A model generated the notes under the pieces. It saw nothing but the letters and a program-made list of their open reading frames with translations. It was not told where the DNA came from and made no database searches. This document shows positions 54,230 to 63,289 of a DNA stretch of 64,000 nt, piece by piece. Source of the stretch: Nakamurella antarctica (GTDB taxonomy: Bacteria > Actinomycetota > Actinomycetes > Mycobacteriales > Nakamurellaceae); contig NZ_CP034170.1 in NCBI RefSeq assembly GCF_003860405.1, positions 62,001 through 126,000 of the forward strand, in the 5' to 3' direction. The number at the start of each line of letters is the position of its first letter. Position 1 is the stretch's first letter. The position numbers and the translations under genes were made by a program.

Positions 54230-54472
54230 TTGCGGCGGTGGCTTCGTAACGTTGTACCTGCGCACCCGCGGGCTCGGGTGGTGTACCTGGTTGGCCTCGT
54301 TGCGTTTGTGCTGGGCCTGGTCAGTTCGATCATGGGTAACTGGCTTGTGTTCAGCTTTTTGGTAGCTGTCTCGATGCTTCTGGTTCTGACTGCGCGAAAT
54401 ATTGATCAGCACCAGAGGCTGAAGCAGAGGATGGGATCTAATCCTGTCTTGGGCACTGGAGCAGACGAGTAA
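54230..54472 (+). CDS. Small two-TM membrane protein
   Basis: 80 residues, TTG start preceded by AGGGGGA at 7 bases. Two hydrophobic helices (VVYLVGLVAFVLGLVSSIMG and LVFSFLVAVSMLLVLT). Its C-terminal sequence (RLKQRMGSNPVL) recurs in decayed form in the duplicated blocks at about 59810 and 63630, so it is a member of a local small-gene family. Confidence 0.6.
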   Translation: MRRWLRNVVPAHPRARVVYLVGLVAFVLGLVSSIMGNWLVFSFLVAVSMLLVLTARNIDQHQRLKQRMGSNPVLGTGADE

Positions 54473-54474
54473 GC

Positions 54475-54570
54475 GTGAAGAAGCCGGCCGCGTTGATAGT
54501 TGGTTTGGCCGCTGCGGCGGGTGTTGCGGTGGCTGCGGGTCCGCGAGAGCATGTCAAGTTGTTTGTGTAA
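54475..54570 (+). pseudogene. Very short ORF disrupted at its 3' end by the IS256 element
   Basis: GTG start followed by KKPAALIVGLAAAAG, a single hydrophobic helix. In the pre-insertion sequence, rebuilt by joining the two target copies, the frame ends with a TGA right after ggt-ccg-cga (24 codons). The element inserted at that point and extends the frame to 31 codons. Whether it is a real peptide gene is unclear. Confidence 0.35.
54539..54546 (+). repeat. Target-site duplication, left copy
   Basis: GTCCGCGA, identical to 56008-56015 on the other side of the IS256 element. Confidence 0.85.
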
Positions 54571-56007
54571 GTGGTGGTGGGTTAGGTGGTTATAGGTAGG
54601 GGTTGATGCGGTCGGGGTAGGCGATGGCGAGTTGGGCCAGTGCCTGTTTCCAGTTGGTGGTTAGTTGTCCTTCGACGATGCGTCCTTCAGCTTTGCGTTT
54701 CTCTCCTCTCTTTCGTCCCTTCTCCTTTTGGCGGTCGCGGGCCCGTTTGTCTTCGATGTCGCAGATCGCTAGCCAGAGCAGTTTCACGGCGGCGTCATCG
54801 GAGGGGAAATGGCCACGGTTCTTAGTCACTTTCCGCAGTTGATAGTTCAATGACTCGATGGCGTTGGTGGTGTAAACGACGCGACGCAGCATCGGCGGGA
54901 ACGCAAGGAATGGAATGAACTTTTCCCACGCATCGCTGAACACCCGAACCGTGTGCGGATTTGCCCGGCCCAGTTCAGAGGACCCGAATTCCTGTAACGC
55001 CAGCTTGGCGGCGTCGGCGTCGGCGGCTTGGTAGATCGGTTTCAAAGCGGCAGCGACGCTTTTGCGGTCTTTGTAGTTAACGAACCGCATTGCGGCCCTA
55101 ATCAGGTGCACCACGCAGGTTTGGACCAGCGAATCCGGCCAGGTCGCCTCGATGGCCTCGGGGAAACCGGTGAGGCCATCGCAGCACACAATGAGGACAT
55201 CACGAACACCGCGATTAGCCAGTTGTGCGCATACCCCGGCCCAGAACTTCGCGCCCTCGGTGGCTTGGACCCAAATCCCGAGGACGTGTTTCACCCCGTC
55301 CATGTCGACGCCGACCGCGATATGGGCCGCTTTGTTCCGGACGTGGGCGCCGTCGCGGATCTTCACTTGCAGGGCGTCGAGGTAGATCACTGGGTAGAAC
55401 GAATCCAACGGCCGTTGCTGCCAGGCCAACACCTCGTCCAGGACCTCGTCGGTGATTTTGCTGATCGTTTCCCGGCTGATCTCAGTGCCAATCGTGGACA
55501 CCAGGTGATGTTCAATGTCCCGCACCGTCATCCCGCCGGCATACAGGCTCACGATCATGTCATCGAGGCCCCCCACCCGGCGGGACCCTTTCGGGACCAA
55601 CATCGGGGTGAATGTGCCGTCCCGGTCCCTCGGAATTGACAGCTCCACATCGCCGACGCTGGTAGCGACCGTTTTAGGGAAAGAGCCGTTACGTGAATTG
55701 GGGAACAAGCTGGCATCGGGATCACCCTTGTCATAGCCGACATGGCCACTGAGCTCCGCCTCCAACCCGCGTTCCAACCCAGCCTTAATCAGCTGCTGAA
55801 TCAAACCATCGCGGCCATCAAATTGGACATCACCAGCATCGATGCGCGCATACAAGTCATCCAACGCGCCAGTGGCCTCCAAAGCAGCCACACCCTCACG
55901 CTGAGAACGCCGCCGGGACTCGCGTACTTCCTTGTCAATCATGGTCATCAGTGTCACCGCTTTCGATCAGGAACCCCACCCCCTTACACAAACCATCTGA
56001 CACCCTC
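54547..56007 (-). mobile_element. IS256-family insertion sequence, intact
   Basis: 1461 bp. Imperfect terminal inverted repeats: left begins GAGCATGTCAAGTTG, right (reverse complement) GAGGGTGTCAGATGG, both followed by TTTGTGTAAG. Flanked by the 8-bp duplication GTCCGCGA. Carries one full-length transposase on the minus strand. Intact ends and the perfect duplication suggest recent transposition. Confidence 0.93.
54590..55957 (-). CDS. IS256-family (mutator-type) transposase
   Basis: 455 residues, full length. DDE core: PVIYLDALQVKIRD (first Asp), VLIVCCDGLTGFPEAIEATWP (second Asp) and VVYTTNAIESLNYQLRK (Glu), plus the conserved LVQTCVVHLIRAAMRFV. The N-terminal region has LIKAGLERGLEAELSGHVGYDKGD. 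No stop or shift, so probably active. Confidence 0.97.
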   Translation of the reverse strand: MTLMTMIDKEVRESRRRSQREGVAALEATGALDDLYARIDAGDVQFDGRDGLIQQLIKAGLERGLEAELSGHVGYDKGDPDASLFPNSRNGSFPKTVATSVGDVELSIPRDRDGTFTPMLVPKGSRRVGGLDDMIVSLYAGGMTVRDIEHHLVSTIGTEISRETISKITDEVLDEVLAWQQRPLDSFYPVIYLDALQVKIRDGAHVRNKAAHIAVGVDMDGVKHVLGIWVQATEGAKFWAGVCAQLANRGVRDVLIVCCDGLTGFPEAIEATWPDSLVQTCVVHLIRAAMRFVNYKDRKSVAAALKPIYQAADADAAKLALQEFGSSELGRANPHTVRVFSDAWEKFIPFLAFPPMLRRVVYTTNAIESLNYQLRKVTKNRGHFPSDDAAVKLLWLAICDIEDKRARDRQKEKGRKRGEKRKAEGRIVEGQLTTNWKQALAQLAIAYPDRINPYL

Positions 56008-56015
56008 GTCCGCGA
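56008..56015 (+). repeat. Target-site duplication, right copy
   Basis: GTCCGCGA, identical to 54539-54546. Confidence 0.85.
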
Positions 56016-56051
56016 TGATGAACCAGGTTTATCAACATGAAGAACGAACCG

Positions 56052-56288
56052 TCAATCGAATCGACTGCCCTCTTCTTTCTCATTTCTATCTTCCATCGAA
56101 CTTCGGTTCTTCCACTTCCAAACAAATAAGACGCCGATACCGACGGACCACATAATTGCAAAGCTGATTACAGCTCCAGTTGTTTTATGTTGCAAAAAAA
56201 ATGCAAAGGCCGCCGAAACAATAAGTCCTGCCGCCCATGCGGCTACTGCTCGGGCCCAGAACCTGGCGTTCGATTCATACATTTTCAC
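56052..56288 (-). CDS. Small two-TM membrane protein
   Basis: 78 residues. Two membrane helices (AVAAWAAGLIVSAAFAFFL and GAVISFAIMWSVGIGVLFVW) and a charged C-terminus. AAGG precedes the GTG/ATG start. It lies 33 bp downstream of a small, probably broken gene on the same strand (56322); a bacteriocin-immunity-like arrangement is possible but unproven. Confidence 0.55.
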   Translation of the reverse strand: MKMYESNARFWARAVAAWAAGLIVSAAFAFFLQHKTTGAVISFAIMWSVGIGVLFVWKWKNRSSMEDRNEKEEGSRFD

Positions 56289-56321
56289 CTTATTCTTGGA
56301 GGTAGTTATGGGCGCCTTCTG

Positions 56322-56640
56322 CTACCCGGCAAGAATACCCCCGGTAAATTCAGCGGCGCCACCCAGCAGGCAGCCGACCTCTACGGACGCAGGGCATCCG
56401 GTAACCGCTCCTCGTTTTGACCAGTCAATGGCTGAATCTATTACTTGGCCACTCGAGTCCAGAGAAGCATCCCGCGCATCGCTGGCTAGGTCGAAACACC
56501 CGTTAAATCCATAGACCCAATGAGACCCGAGCGCTCTGCAGTACGTTTCGCTTCTGCGAGGTGTGGTGGAATCGCAGTCTGGTCAGTCACAGGATGTAGC
56601 GAACCATATGAGTAGCCTTTTCGCTTGGTTCGGTTGAAAA
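56322..56640 (-). pseudogene. Possible broken small gene, unknown family
   Basis: In one frame the minus strand reads YGSLHPVTDQTAIPPHLAEA; in the next frame it continues HWVYGFNGCFDLASDARD and ends with VGCLLGGAAEFTGGILAG before TAG at 56322. The second frame has no start codon, so a shift between the frames near 56515 would be needed. The Gly-rich hydrophobic C-terminus followed by a two-TM gene is bacteriocin-like. Low certainty. Confidence 0.25.
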
Positions 56641-56689
56641 TCGGCTTCTGATGTTCTGTCCGAGTGCTATACGTGGCGGACCGCACCGA

Positions 56690-56840
56690 GCTCGCTCTAC
56701 GAGACCTACTGGTTCCTGGCCAGACACGCCGAACGCCGTGACACGGTGTAAAGGAACTCGTGTCACGCGGACACTGTAACGAAACCTCCGGTGTCATGCG
56801 GACATGAGTTGTGTTACATCACAACGTGAATGGAACGTTT
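56690..56840 (+). repeat. IS-terminus-like repeat, copy A
   Basis: Contains CACGGTGTAAAGGAACTCG, CACGCGGACACTGTAACG, CATGCGGACATGAG and TGAATGGAACGTTTACGATC. The same ordered blocks recur at 63850 (same strand) and at 61425 and, in part, 60033 (opposite strand). The interior TGTAAAGGAA/GTGTC motifs repeat, as in IS ends with multiple transposase-binding sites. No transposase gene belongs to it here. Confidence 0.6.
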
Positions 56841-57110
56841 ACGATCTTTTACGGACGATTTCACGGGGGTCAGGTGACTGTGCCAAATGTGGCCGAGCGG
56901 GGCCGGGTATCGGCGAGATTGACGAATCCCTGGCTCGCCAGGCCCTGCCCTTGACCGCCATCTGCCACATGGGGTGGGTGGGCGGGTTCTTTGATAATTA
57001 GTACGAGGCCCGTCCCATTCTCCGTGTTCAAGCTGGGACCCTTTCTGCCCGGGAGTTGCGGGTCAATGTTGGTCGTGAACGTGGTTAGGGGTTGAGGGCA
57101 ATACATAGGT

Positions 57111-57710
57111 ATGGGAGTTCGGGTGGAAAAGGGATTAGTGAATGGCGGTTCGCTGGTGGATGTGAGGGGCGGCGACCCGGTGGTGGTTTTTGCTGGCTTG
57201 TTCGATGCGTACGCGGAGGGGGTGCATCGATACTTATTTAGGCGGGTGGGTGCTGTTGCTGATGATTTGCTGTCTGAAACTTTTGCCGCTGCGATCGCTG
57301 GTCGTGCTGGTTATGACCCTGATTTGGCTGATCCACGGGCCTGGCTGTTCGGAATCGCATCGAACTTGTTGCGTAGGCATTGGCGCCAGGAGCAGCGCGA
57401 GTTGTCAGCGTTCGCCAGGGTCGCCTTCTTTGAGCGCGAGTTAGGTCCAGACCTGGGAGATGAGGCCGTTTCGCGGGTGGAGGCGGATCGACGTTGTCGT
57501 GAGCTGGCGGGGTCGTTGCTTGACCTTTCAGAAGGTGACCGGGATGTGTTGTTGCTGACCGCTTGGGCCGGTTTGGACAGCAACCAGGTAGCTGCAGCGC
57601 TGGATATTCCAGTGGGCACTGTTCGATCCAGGATGCATCGGGTACGGCGGCAACTCCGATCCGGGCATCACTTTGAAAAGTCACAAACATCAGTAGGGGA
57701 GAAGTCATGA
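57111..57710 (+). CDS. ECF-type RNA polymerase sigma factor
   Basis: 199 residues. Region 2: FAGLFDAYAEGVHRYLFRRVG and ADDLLSETFAAAIA, with DPRAWLFGIASNLLRRHWR. Region 4: LSEGDRDVLLLTAWAGLDSNQVAAALDIPVGTVRSRMHRVRRQL. Overlaps the next gene (ATGA), the usual layout of this sigma type with a CU044_5270-like partner. Signal unknown. Confidence 0.93.
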   Translation: MGVRVEKGLVNGGSLVDVRGGDPVVVFAGLFDAYAEGVHRYLFRRVGAVADDLLSETFAAAIAGRAGYDPDLADPRAWLFGIASNLLRRHWRQEQRELSAFARVAFFERELGPDLGDEAVSRVEADRRCRELAGSLLDLSEGDRDVLLLTAWAGLDSNQVAAALDIPVGTVRSRMHRVRRQLRSGHHFEKSQTSVGEKS

Positions 57711-58813
57711 GTCAGGATAATTCGGTCACCATGATTTGGAGTGAGTCGGAGTTGGATGAAGCTCTTCAGGATCTGAGCGCAGACAGAGTCCCGGATCGGC
57801 AAGTATTGGTTGCCGTCCGCGCCGCGGTGCTTCAAACCGCCCGGGATGCTTCGGTGGGATATTCGGCAGGAGGTCGGCTTACTGCAACTGAGCTCACGGA
57901 AACGGTGAGTCGCCGCCGGGCGAGCCGCGGTTGGCTTGTAGCGGCGGCAGCGGTGATTCTTGCGGTGGGGGGCGTGTTGGCTCCTGCTGTCAATTGGGGT
58001 GGCAGTTCGTTCGCAGCAAGCGCAGAAGCGCAGCAGGCTTTGAGTCAGACCAGTGATGCTGTGCTTCGTTCGGCCACCGAACCTGCTGCTGGACAGTTCA
58101 AACTTGTGCAGCAACGTGTGTGGTGGTCAGCGTTCAATGGTGCCTTTATCTTCCTCAATGAGAACCTTGAGCAGACGTGGATTCCGGCCGACACAAACGT
58201 GGAGTGGTTGCAAATCCGTCAGCAGACCAATAATCGAACGTGGCTGGTCGGCACCGAGGATGAGGCCAAAGCCGCGGGTGTGCCAGTGGACGGCACCTGG
58301 CCGACATCCACTATGCGGGCCCGTTGCGGTGATTTCGCCGCTGAAGGCGAAGGCCGCGCCGAGTGTACTGCGCCAGGGAGCTGGGCTAACCCGACCCAGG
58401 AGTTCATTGACTCACTGCCCTCCGATGCGGCAGCGATGTTTGCCCGGTTAAAAGCTGACATCCCGGACAACGGCAAGTCGTCGGGAACGATGTTGGCGTA
58501 TGCAGCCGATGCTCTCGGGTCCGGGGCACTGCCTTCGAAAGTACAATCAGTGCTGTTTGAGGCCATGGCGATGATCCCGGGACTAGCAATAACAGAGCGC
58601 ACGGCCAACTTGGACGGCCAGATCGGGACCGCACTCGGATATGACGACGGCGACGTTCGCCAAGACGTCATCGTCGACGTGGCATCTGGAACCTACATCG
58701 GCCAACGGCAAGTTCTAACCCAGGACCGAGACGGAGTGCCGGCCGGTTCCACCATCACTTACTCATCGGTCACAGCGCAGGTCGTCGGTAGCTCCGGGCA
58801 GGTACCGAATTGA
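57707..58813 (+). CDS. CU044_5270-like membrane-anchored partner of the ECF sigma factor
   Basis: 368 residues. A cytoplasmic N-terminus of about 85 residues, one membrane helix (WLVAAAAVILAVGGVLAPAV) and a large outside domain (QALSQTSDAVLRSAT, FKLVQQRVWWSAFNG, ENLEQTWIPADTNVEWLQIRQQT). Proteins of this layout follow ECF factors in actinobacteria and may act as anti-sigma factor or sensor. GGGGAG precedes the ATG; it overlaps both neighbours. Confidence 0.8.
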   Translation: MSQDNSVTMIWSESELDEALQDLSADRVPDRQVLVAVRAAVLQTARDASVGYSAGGRLTATELTETVSRRRASRGWLVAAAAVILAVGGVLAPAVNWGGSSFAASAEAQQALSQTSDAVLRSATEPAAGQFKLVQQRVWWSAFNGAFIFLNENLEQTWIPADTNVEWLQIRQQTNNRTWLVGTEDEAKAAGVPVDGTWPTSTMRARCGDFAAEGEGRAECTAPGSWANPTQEFIDSLPSDAAAMFARLKADIPDNGKSSGTMLAYAADALGSGALPSKVQSVLFEAMAMIPGLAITERTANLDGQIGTALGYDDGDVRQDVIVDVASGTYIGQRQVLTQDRDGVPAGSTITYSSVTAQVVGSSGQVPN

Positions 58814-59487
58814 TCGAATATGCGAGGCCAACACGAATTGAGCCATACGCACCTAGCCCAGCGATCGTCCCTGCAACAGTTTCCAGGGCATGGCGCCCTA
58901 CCCGCGGCGATGTCTTTGCCATGGCGATTGCAATTCTGGTTGGAGTGTTCGGGGCTATCAGCTATTACTCAACGGTGTTGCGGCCGCTTGCCCACACTCT
59001 CCAGCTGTGGACCTTGATGGTGGCACTGGTTTCGGCACGCCAATCTTTCAGGGCCGGTGCGATACGAGGCGCAGTGGCACTAACGCTGAGCGTTGTAGCG
59101 TTCTACGTGAGCAAAGTCGTAGTTTATCACCTGCTCTATCCCGGCACCAATGACGATTTCAGCCTGCTGGAAGTGTTGATGTGGTGCAGTGTCGGCGTAG
59201 TCGGAGGATTCTTCCTCGGCGCCGCCGGATCGCGTTTGGGCAGCGGTGGATGGCTGGCGGCGACGGCGGGGACACTCTTCATCTGCCTGCAAATAGTGGA
59301 TGGTGTGCATCGACTCGACGAGTACTCCGATCAACTACCAATCATATTCGCCGCCGCCGCCGCGGTCCTTCTCGTTGCTCTCAACTGCCGAACCTGGAAG
59401 CAGTTGTCACAGACTCTGATCACCGCCGCCCCAATGGCACTCCTAGCGATTCTCATACTTGGCGTGTCAGACCAACTAACCAAATAA
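58810..59487 (+). CDS. Multi-pass membrane protein of the ECF operon
   Basis: 225 residues, six hydrophobic segments (e.g. VFAMAIAILVGVFGAISYYS, VALTLSVVAFYVSKVVVYHLL, LPIIFAAAAAVLLVAL). TTG start overlapping the previous TGA by the TTGA junction. No domain recognised. Probably regulated with the sigma factor. Confidence 0.7.
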   Translation: MIEYARPTRIEPYAPSPAIVPATVSRAWRPTRGDVFAMAIAILVGVFGAISYYSTVLRPLAHTLQLWTLMVALVSARQSFRAGAIRGAVALTLSVVAFYVSKVVVYHLLYPGTNDDFSLLEVLMWCSVGVVGGFFLGAAGSRLGSGGWLAATAGTLFICLQIVDGVHRLDEYSDQLPIIFAAAAAVLLVALNCRTWKQLSQTLITAAPMALLAILILGVSDQLTK

Positions 59488-59512
59488 TCACCTAACCGCA
59501 ACGACAAGGGAA

Positions 59513-59764
59513 ATGCGCATGGGCTTCATTTGTGCGCCGCCCGTTGGGGTTGTAGCGGGCGGCGACGTTCCAGGTGTTGGTGATCGTTTCGTATGCCTTT
59601 GCCTCAAACGTGCCCGTGGCGTCGGGGTGGTCTCGGTTCGCGTGGCGGCGGGACCGGAGAGTCAGCCAGACTTCTATGTCCCTTTCCCACCGGGTGTCCG
59701 CGTGCCGAGTCCCCGAGCTTTTCAACGTCACACCCGCCGCATGACCAAACGCCGCATCACGTGA
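59513..59764 (+). pseudogene. Fragment of a small gene family with conserved PDFYVPFPPG tail
   Basis: Only the C-terminal SQPDFYVPFPPGVRVPSPRA, FQRHTRR part matches the gene at 63290; the upstream portion does not. It is therefore a truncated or recombined copy. Confidence 0.4.
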
Positions 59765-60065
59765 CCGATAGGTAAACCCCTTCCCGGAGAAACCTCGGCA
59801 CCAACGGCTGAAGCAGAAGATGGCATCTAATCCTGCCTAGCGTGCAGGAGCGAACGAGTGGGTGTAAGCAAGCAGCGGTCCGGCCGCTGTGGTGCATGTT
59901 GCGATGGCGGCCAGTTGGTCCTCGGTCTGGTCTTCAACATCTAGTTTGCCCACAGGGCCGGGTTTCAGATCCAGCGACCAGCTAATTTTCGGAGACCCTT
60001 GGGACCGGGGAAGTTGACCCGCCGGCCGCTACGACACGACTTCCTTTACACCGTGTCGCCGGGCT
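59640..60065 (+). repeat. About 400-bp direct duplication, copy 1
   Basis: Covers the PDFYVPFPPG tail, a CGGCTGAAGCAGAAGATGG block, and GCCAGTTGGTCCTCGGTC. It matches 63476-63885 in the same order with many point differences. It ends at an IS-terminus-like repeat, as does the other copy. Confidence 0.8.
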
Positions 60066-60130
60066 TGGCGTGTCGGGCCGCGATCACTGGACCTAGTAGG
60101 TCTGGCCGAACGAGCGGAGCGCGGCCCCTC
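60033..60130 (-). repeat. IS-terminus-like repeat, partial copy
   Basis: Reverse complement contains ACACGGTGTAAAGGAAGTCG and CCAGACCTACTAGGTCCAG, related to copy A. Truncated against the duplicated block. Confidence 0.5.
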
Positions 60131-60346
60131 AGATATAGCAGCCGACGGAGTATCAGGAGCGGATTATCAGGCGAACCAAGTGAAAATCCTAAATATGTAG
60201 ATCGCTCAGTGTTGTGCCTAACCAGCCGGCGGTTCCACCAGTTCTCACCAAATAGACACGGACCGCCACTGCGTCAGCGGCCCTCCCTGCAGCTCAATCA
60301 GACCGACCTTCCGCCCGCCTCGTCGGGATGAATGCCAAACAACCCC
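60131..60346. other. Spacer, no gene seen
   Basis: No reading frame with gene character. Confidence 0.35.
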
Positions 60347-60580
60347 TCAGCGATCCCCTCGAACAATGCGGTCGTTGCGGGCACCGATGCCAGCCAGTTG
60401 CACACCGGCCATCGTCAAGGCAGCCAGACCACCAACACCAGCGGCAAGAACGAGCCGGCCAAGAACGATCAGCCCGGTCATGCCAACAACGGCCACTAGC
60501 AGGGCACCGCCGAAAATTGTCCACTGAACCGCCGTCAGCGGTAGCCCGCGTCCGACGGAATACCTGCGCTTCTCGCTCAT
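60347..60580 (-). CDS. Small two-TM membrane protein
   Basis: 77 residues; GGAGGA lies upstream of ATG 60580. Helices WTIFGGALLVAVVGMTGLIVL and LVLAAGVGGLAALTMAGV. Divergent from the small gene at 60691. Function unknown. Confidence 0.6.
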   Translation of the reverse strand: MSEKRRYSVGRGLPLTAVQWTIFGGALLVAVVGMTGLIVLGRLVLAAGVGGLAALTMAGVQLAGIGARNDRIVRGDR

Positions 60581-60690
60581 CTGTCCAGCATCCTCCATCG
60601 GCCGCCTGAGCCGCTGTCCGGGTAGAGCCACTGTTTGGCAGGCTTGCTGGCAGACCGGCGTATTGCTTTCGAGCGTGGGAAGCTGTGCAA

Positions 60691-60903
60691 ATGAAAACGT
60701 ATCCCTCGCCACGGCGGTCTCCGCTACAAAGATGGATAGTTCGCTGGAACGGCCCAATCTGCGTAGCGCTCGGACTGATCTGGCTTGCTGTCACCCCGCT
60801 GACTGACGGCGCGAAACCCATACGCTGGGTTATCGGGGTCTTGTGGGTCGTTACTGGAGCAGCGATGTGGATCATGGCTTGGCGAAGCAAATCAGAAAAT
60901 TGA
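60691..60903 (+). CDS. Small two-TM membrane protein
   Basis: 70 residues from ATG 60691 (GTG 60685 possible). Helices GPICVALGLIWLAVTPL and WVIGVLWVVTGAAMWIMAW. Lies 54 bp before another membrane gene. Confidence 0.55.
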   Translation: MKTYPSPRRSPLQRWIVRWNGPICVALGLIWLAVTPLTDGAKPIRWVIGVLWVVTGAAMWIMAWRSKSEN

Positions 60904-60957
60904 ACGTTGACGCGGTGGCGTCAAAGCTGAAATTTCGACGTGAAGGGAAATGCTGAC

Positions 60958-61488
60958 GTGAACACCGAAGCCGGTGCGATTGGCCGGCGATCGTGGTGGC
61001 CGTGGTGGCTGGGATTGGGGATAGCAACTGCGAGCGGTCTGTGTGCATTGACAACCCAGACCACGCCAGATGCGTTACTGCTATCCCTCTGTGGAGCCCT
61101 CGGCGCAGGGATTTGGGCTATCGCAGCGTGGCCGCGAGAGGCCCGTCAATCGATGGAAGCCAGGTTCGCGCAGCCAAGGTCCTTTCGCTACCGCTTGCTC
61201 GTTATGGTGCCCGGCTTTTTGGCGTTAGCCCTGTCTGCCGTGCTGTTCTCGGATCAGGGGTTCCAACCGAGGTTCGGTGCGTTCTTCAGCATGTATGTAG
61301 CGTTCGGAGCTCTCGGGTTAATGATCGCCAGGGCGGTTGCAAAGAAGCAACGGCACGCCACCTTGCCGGCTGACCAATCGTGTTCAAGGGCTCTGGCTAA
61401 CGTCACTCATCGGCACCAAAAGATGACAAGTACTGGATCGTTACCGTTCCATTCACGTTGTGATGTACAGGAACTCGTGTCCGCATGA
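60958..61488 (+). CDS. Membrane protein with IS-derived C-terminus
   Basis: About 176 residues, GTG start with AAGGGA at 9 bases. Four helices (LGLGIATASGLCALT, LLLSLCGALGAGIWAIAAW, LLVMVPGFLALALSAVLF, FFSMYVAFGALGLMIARAVA). The last approximately 20 residues (from about 61425) are encoded by an IS-terminus-like repeat, so the native C-terminus has probably been replaced. Confidence 0.55.
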   Translation: MNTEAGAIGRRSWWPWWLGLGIATASGLCALTTQTTPDALLLSLCGALGAGIWAIAAWPREARQSMEARFAQPRSFRYRLLVMVPGFLALALSAVLFSDQGFQPRFGAFFSMYVAFGALGLMIARAVAKKQRHATLPADQSCSRALANVTHRHQKMTSTGSLPFHSRCDVQELVSA

Positions 61489-61560
61489 CTCCAGAGGTTC
61501 CTTTACAGTGTCCGCGAGACACGACTTCCTTTACAGGGTGTCGAACCCATCCCGCGTGTC
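61425..61560 (-). repeat. IS-terminus-like repeat, copy C (inverted)
   Basis: Reverse complement gives CCCTGTAAAGGAAGTCGTG, CGCGGACACTGTAAAGGAAC, CATGCGGACACGAG, TGAATGGAACGGTAACGATC, the same order as copies A and B. Confidence 0.65.
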
Positions 61561-61720
61561 GGCCCCTAGCGATAGCCGCAGCAATTTATCGGCTAGTCCC
61601 AGGGGCGAAGCTACGCACATGAGGGCTTTCGCGGCCAATCGTTTCCAGGAGCCTAGTTCCTGCGGTTGCGCTAGTCGCTTGAGTAGCTGACATCAATATC
61701 AGGGTGCAGACTGTCGCGGA

Positions 61721-61918
61721 TCAGACCAACCTTTCGACCGTTATGAACACTTGCGCTTCAAGACCCCTCTTCGGGATCGTCCACGAGCGCGACCGGACGC
61801 TATACCTCTCACCTCGCAATTCAACTGTCTCACCCACTTCCGGGGCAGCGGGTATGCCAAATATTTGAATGGGCTTGCTCCCGGAAGAGGCATCGACGAA
61901 GTGCACTGCCAGACTCAT
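61721..61918 (-). CDS. Small hypothetical protein
   Basis: 65 residues from ATG 61918: VHFVDASSGSKPIQIFGIP, then ELRGERYSVRSRSW, a beta-rich pattern, possibly an OB or SH3-like small domain. Function unknown; a coding region is likely but not certain. Confidence 0.45.
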   Translation of the reverse strand: MSLAVHFVDASSGSKPIQIFGIPAAPEVGETVELRGERYSVRSRSWTIPKRGLEAQVFITVERLV

Positions 61919-61969
61919 GGTGTCAGTCTTCCATGGCACGCACCTGGGCTTCGAGCTCAACATCACCTG

Positions 61970-62621
61970 CGCCGAGCATTCGCAACGGGTTACCCCAAGG
62001 CGATTACACCACCGTGGTCATCACGCTCCACCACAACAACGACGACTGGTGCGGACGCGACAGCTTCAGACAACAGTGGAAGGGGCGACCCGGGGTACTA
62101 CAACGATTACTACCGTTTCCAGCTCTGGCCACAACCCCATGCAATCAATGCTCGACGAATCAACCAGCGGGACCACCCACCAACCTTCTGACACATCCCG
62201 CCGCACAGCCTGATTGGTAGTGCCGACGGCACCTTGGGTAGGACTCCAGGGGACTAACCGCGGTTTCCTTGACCGGCTGACCAGGCAGCGTATGCGGTCC
62301 CAACGATTTCCTCTACTCCGATCGAAGTAACGTTTCCAGGCGGCGTCGGCAGCGCTTGGGGTGGCAGGCCCAATCAGGAGTCCTAAATGTTGTATGAAAA
62401 CCCGTGTCCGCATGACCGTCTGTTTGAGCATCCGTACACGGCACGCGGACATAGACACGCATTGGATCCTTTGCTCGTCAATGCCCGTATGCCGTCTATG
62501 CATGAGCGTAGGGGGGCTCATGCGGGCAAAGGTCATGAGACAACAATCAGGGCCGGCATCTCAAAGTGCTGTTCACTTGCTATCTCAAGGACGTAGGAGA
62601 GATTTATCACGACAGTCTCCG
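61970..62621. other. Degraded region with IS-terminus-like fragments, no gene
   Basis: 62385-62550 contains GTGTCCGCATGACCG and GCTCATGCGGGCAAAGGTC blocks related to those at 53230-53300. No convincing gene. Confidence 0.4.
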
Positions 62622-62885
62622 CTAAATGCGGTCCTGAAACAGCCAGGTTCTCCAGGCGTTAACGAGTCCGGCAGCACCGGCTATCAGCATCAGGATGGGT
62701 GCGAATAGTGCAGTTGTGCCCCTACTCAGCCCGACGACGCCACCAAAAAGGAAGACAAGACCCGAGATCAGGAAGCATGCCGAGGCGAACTTGATTGTGT
62801 TGCAGGTGCGAATCGTGGTCTTTGAACCGCCTAGAACACCCCCGGCGATCAGGAATAGCGGTCCAAATATGTAAGCCACCAGCAT
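62622..62885 (-). CDS. Small membrane protein
   Basis: 87 residues from ATG 62885, preceded by GGAGG at 7 bases. Three helices (LVAYIFGPLFLIAGGVLGG, IKFASACFLISGLVFLFGGV, ALFAPILMLIAGAAGLVNAW). Function unknown. Confidence 0.6.
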   Translation of the reverse strand: MLVAYIFGPLFLIAGGVLGGSKTTIRTCNTIKFASACFLISGLVFLFGGVVGLSRGTTALFAPILMLIAGAAGLVNAWRTWLFQDRI

Positions 62886-63289
62886 TCTGTTGCCTCCGAC
62901 AGTTTCCCAATGAAAACCCAAGATATAAACCAATTCTAAGGGCCAGCGCTGCGAGTCACGTCGTTCGACTGGCCATTCAATCGTTCTGCGCAAGGGTTTG
63001 AAGCTGCGGCGTCAATTCCTAGATGGCTACTGGCGTGGGGTCCAACCGATGATCCAGAAATGAGAATTTGAATCCGATTCGCCCACCTCCGGCTTTCAAT
63101 GCGGAATCGCCGTGACAGGTGCTCGCCTCCTGGGGGGCAGTGTCGTCGCCTTGGGCGAGAAGCCCATTCCCTGGGACTAGCCGCGTAACCTGCGACGACA
63201 TCTGCTGTCGAAGCACTATCGGACGCAGTGGTGATGGGGGTGGCGCTGAATTTCTTGAGCCGTTGGGAGCATCCCCGGCCGTTGCTAGT

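Noticed and set aside
55028-55639. 203-codon frame inside the IS256 element
   Set aside because: Antisense shadow of the transposase.
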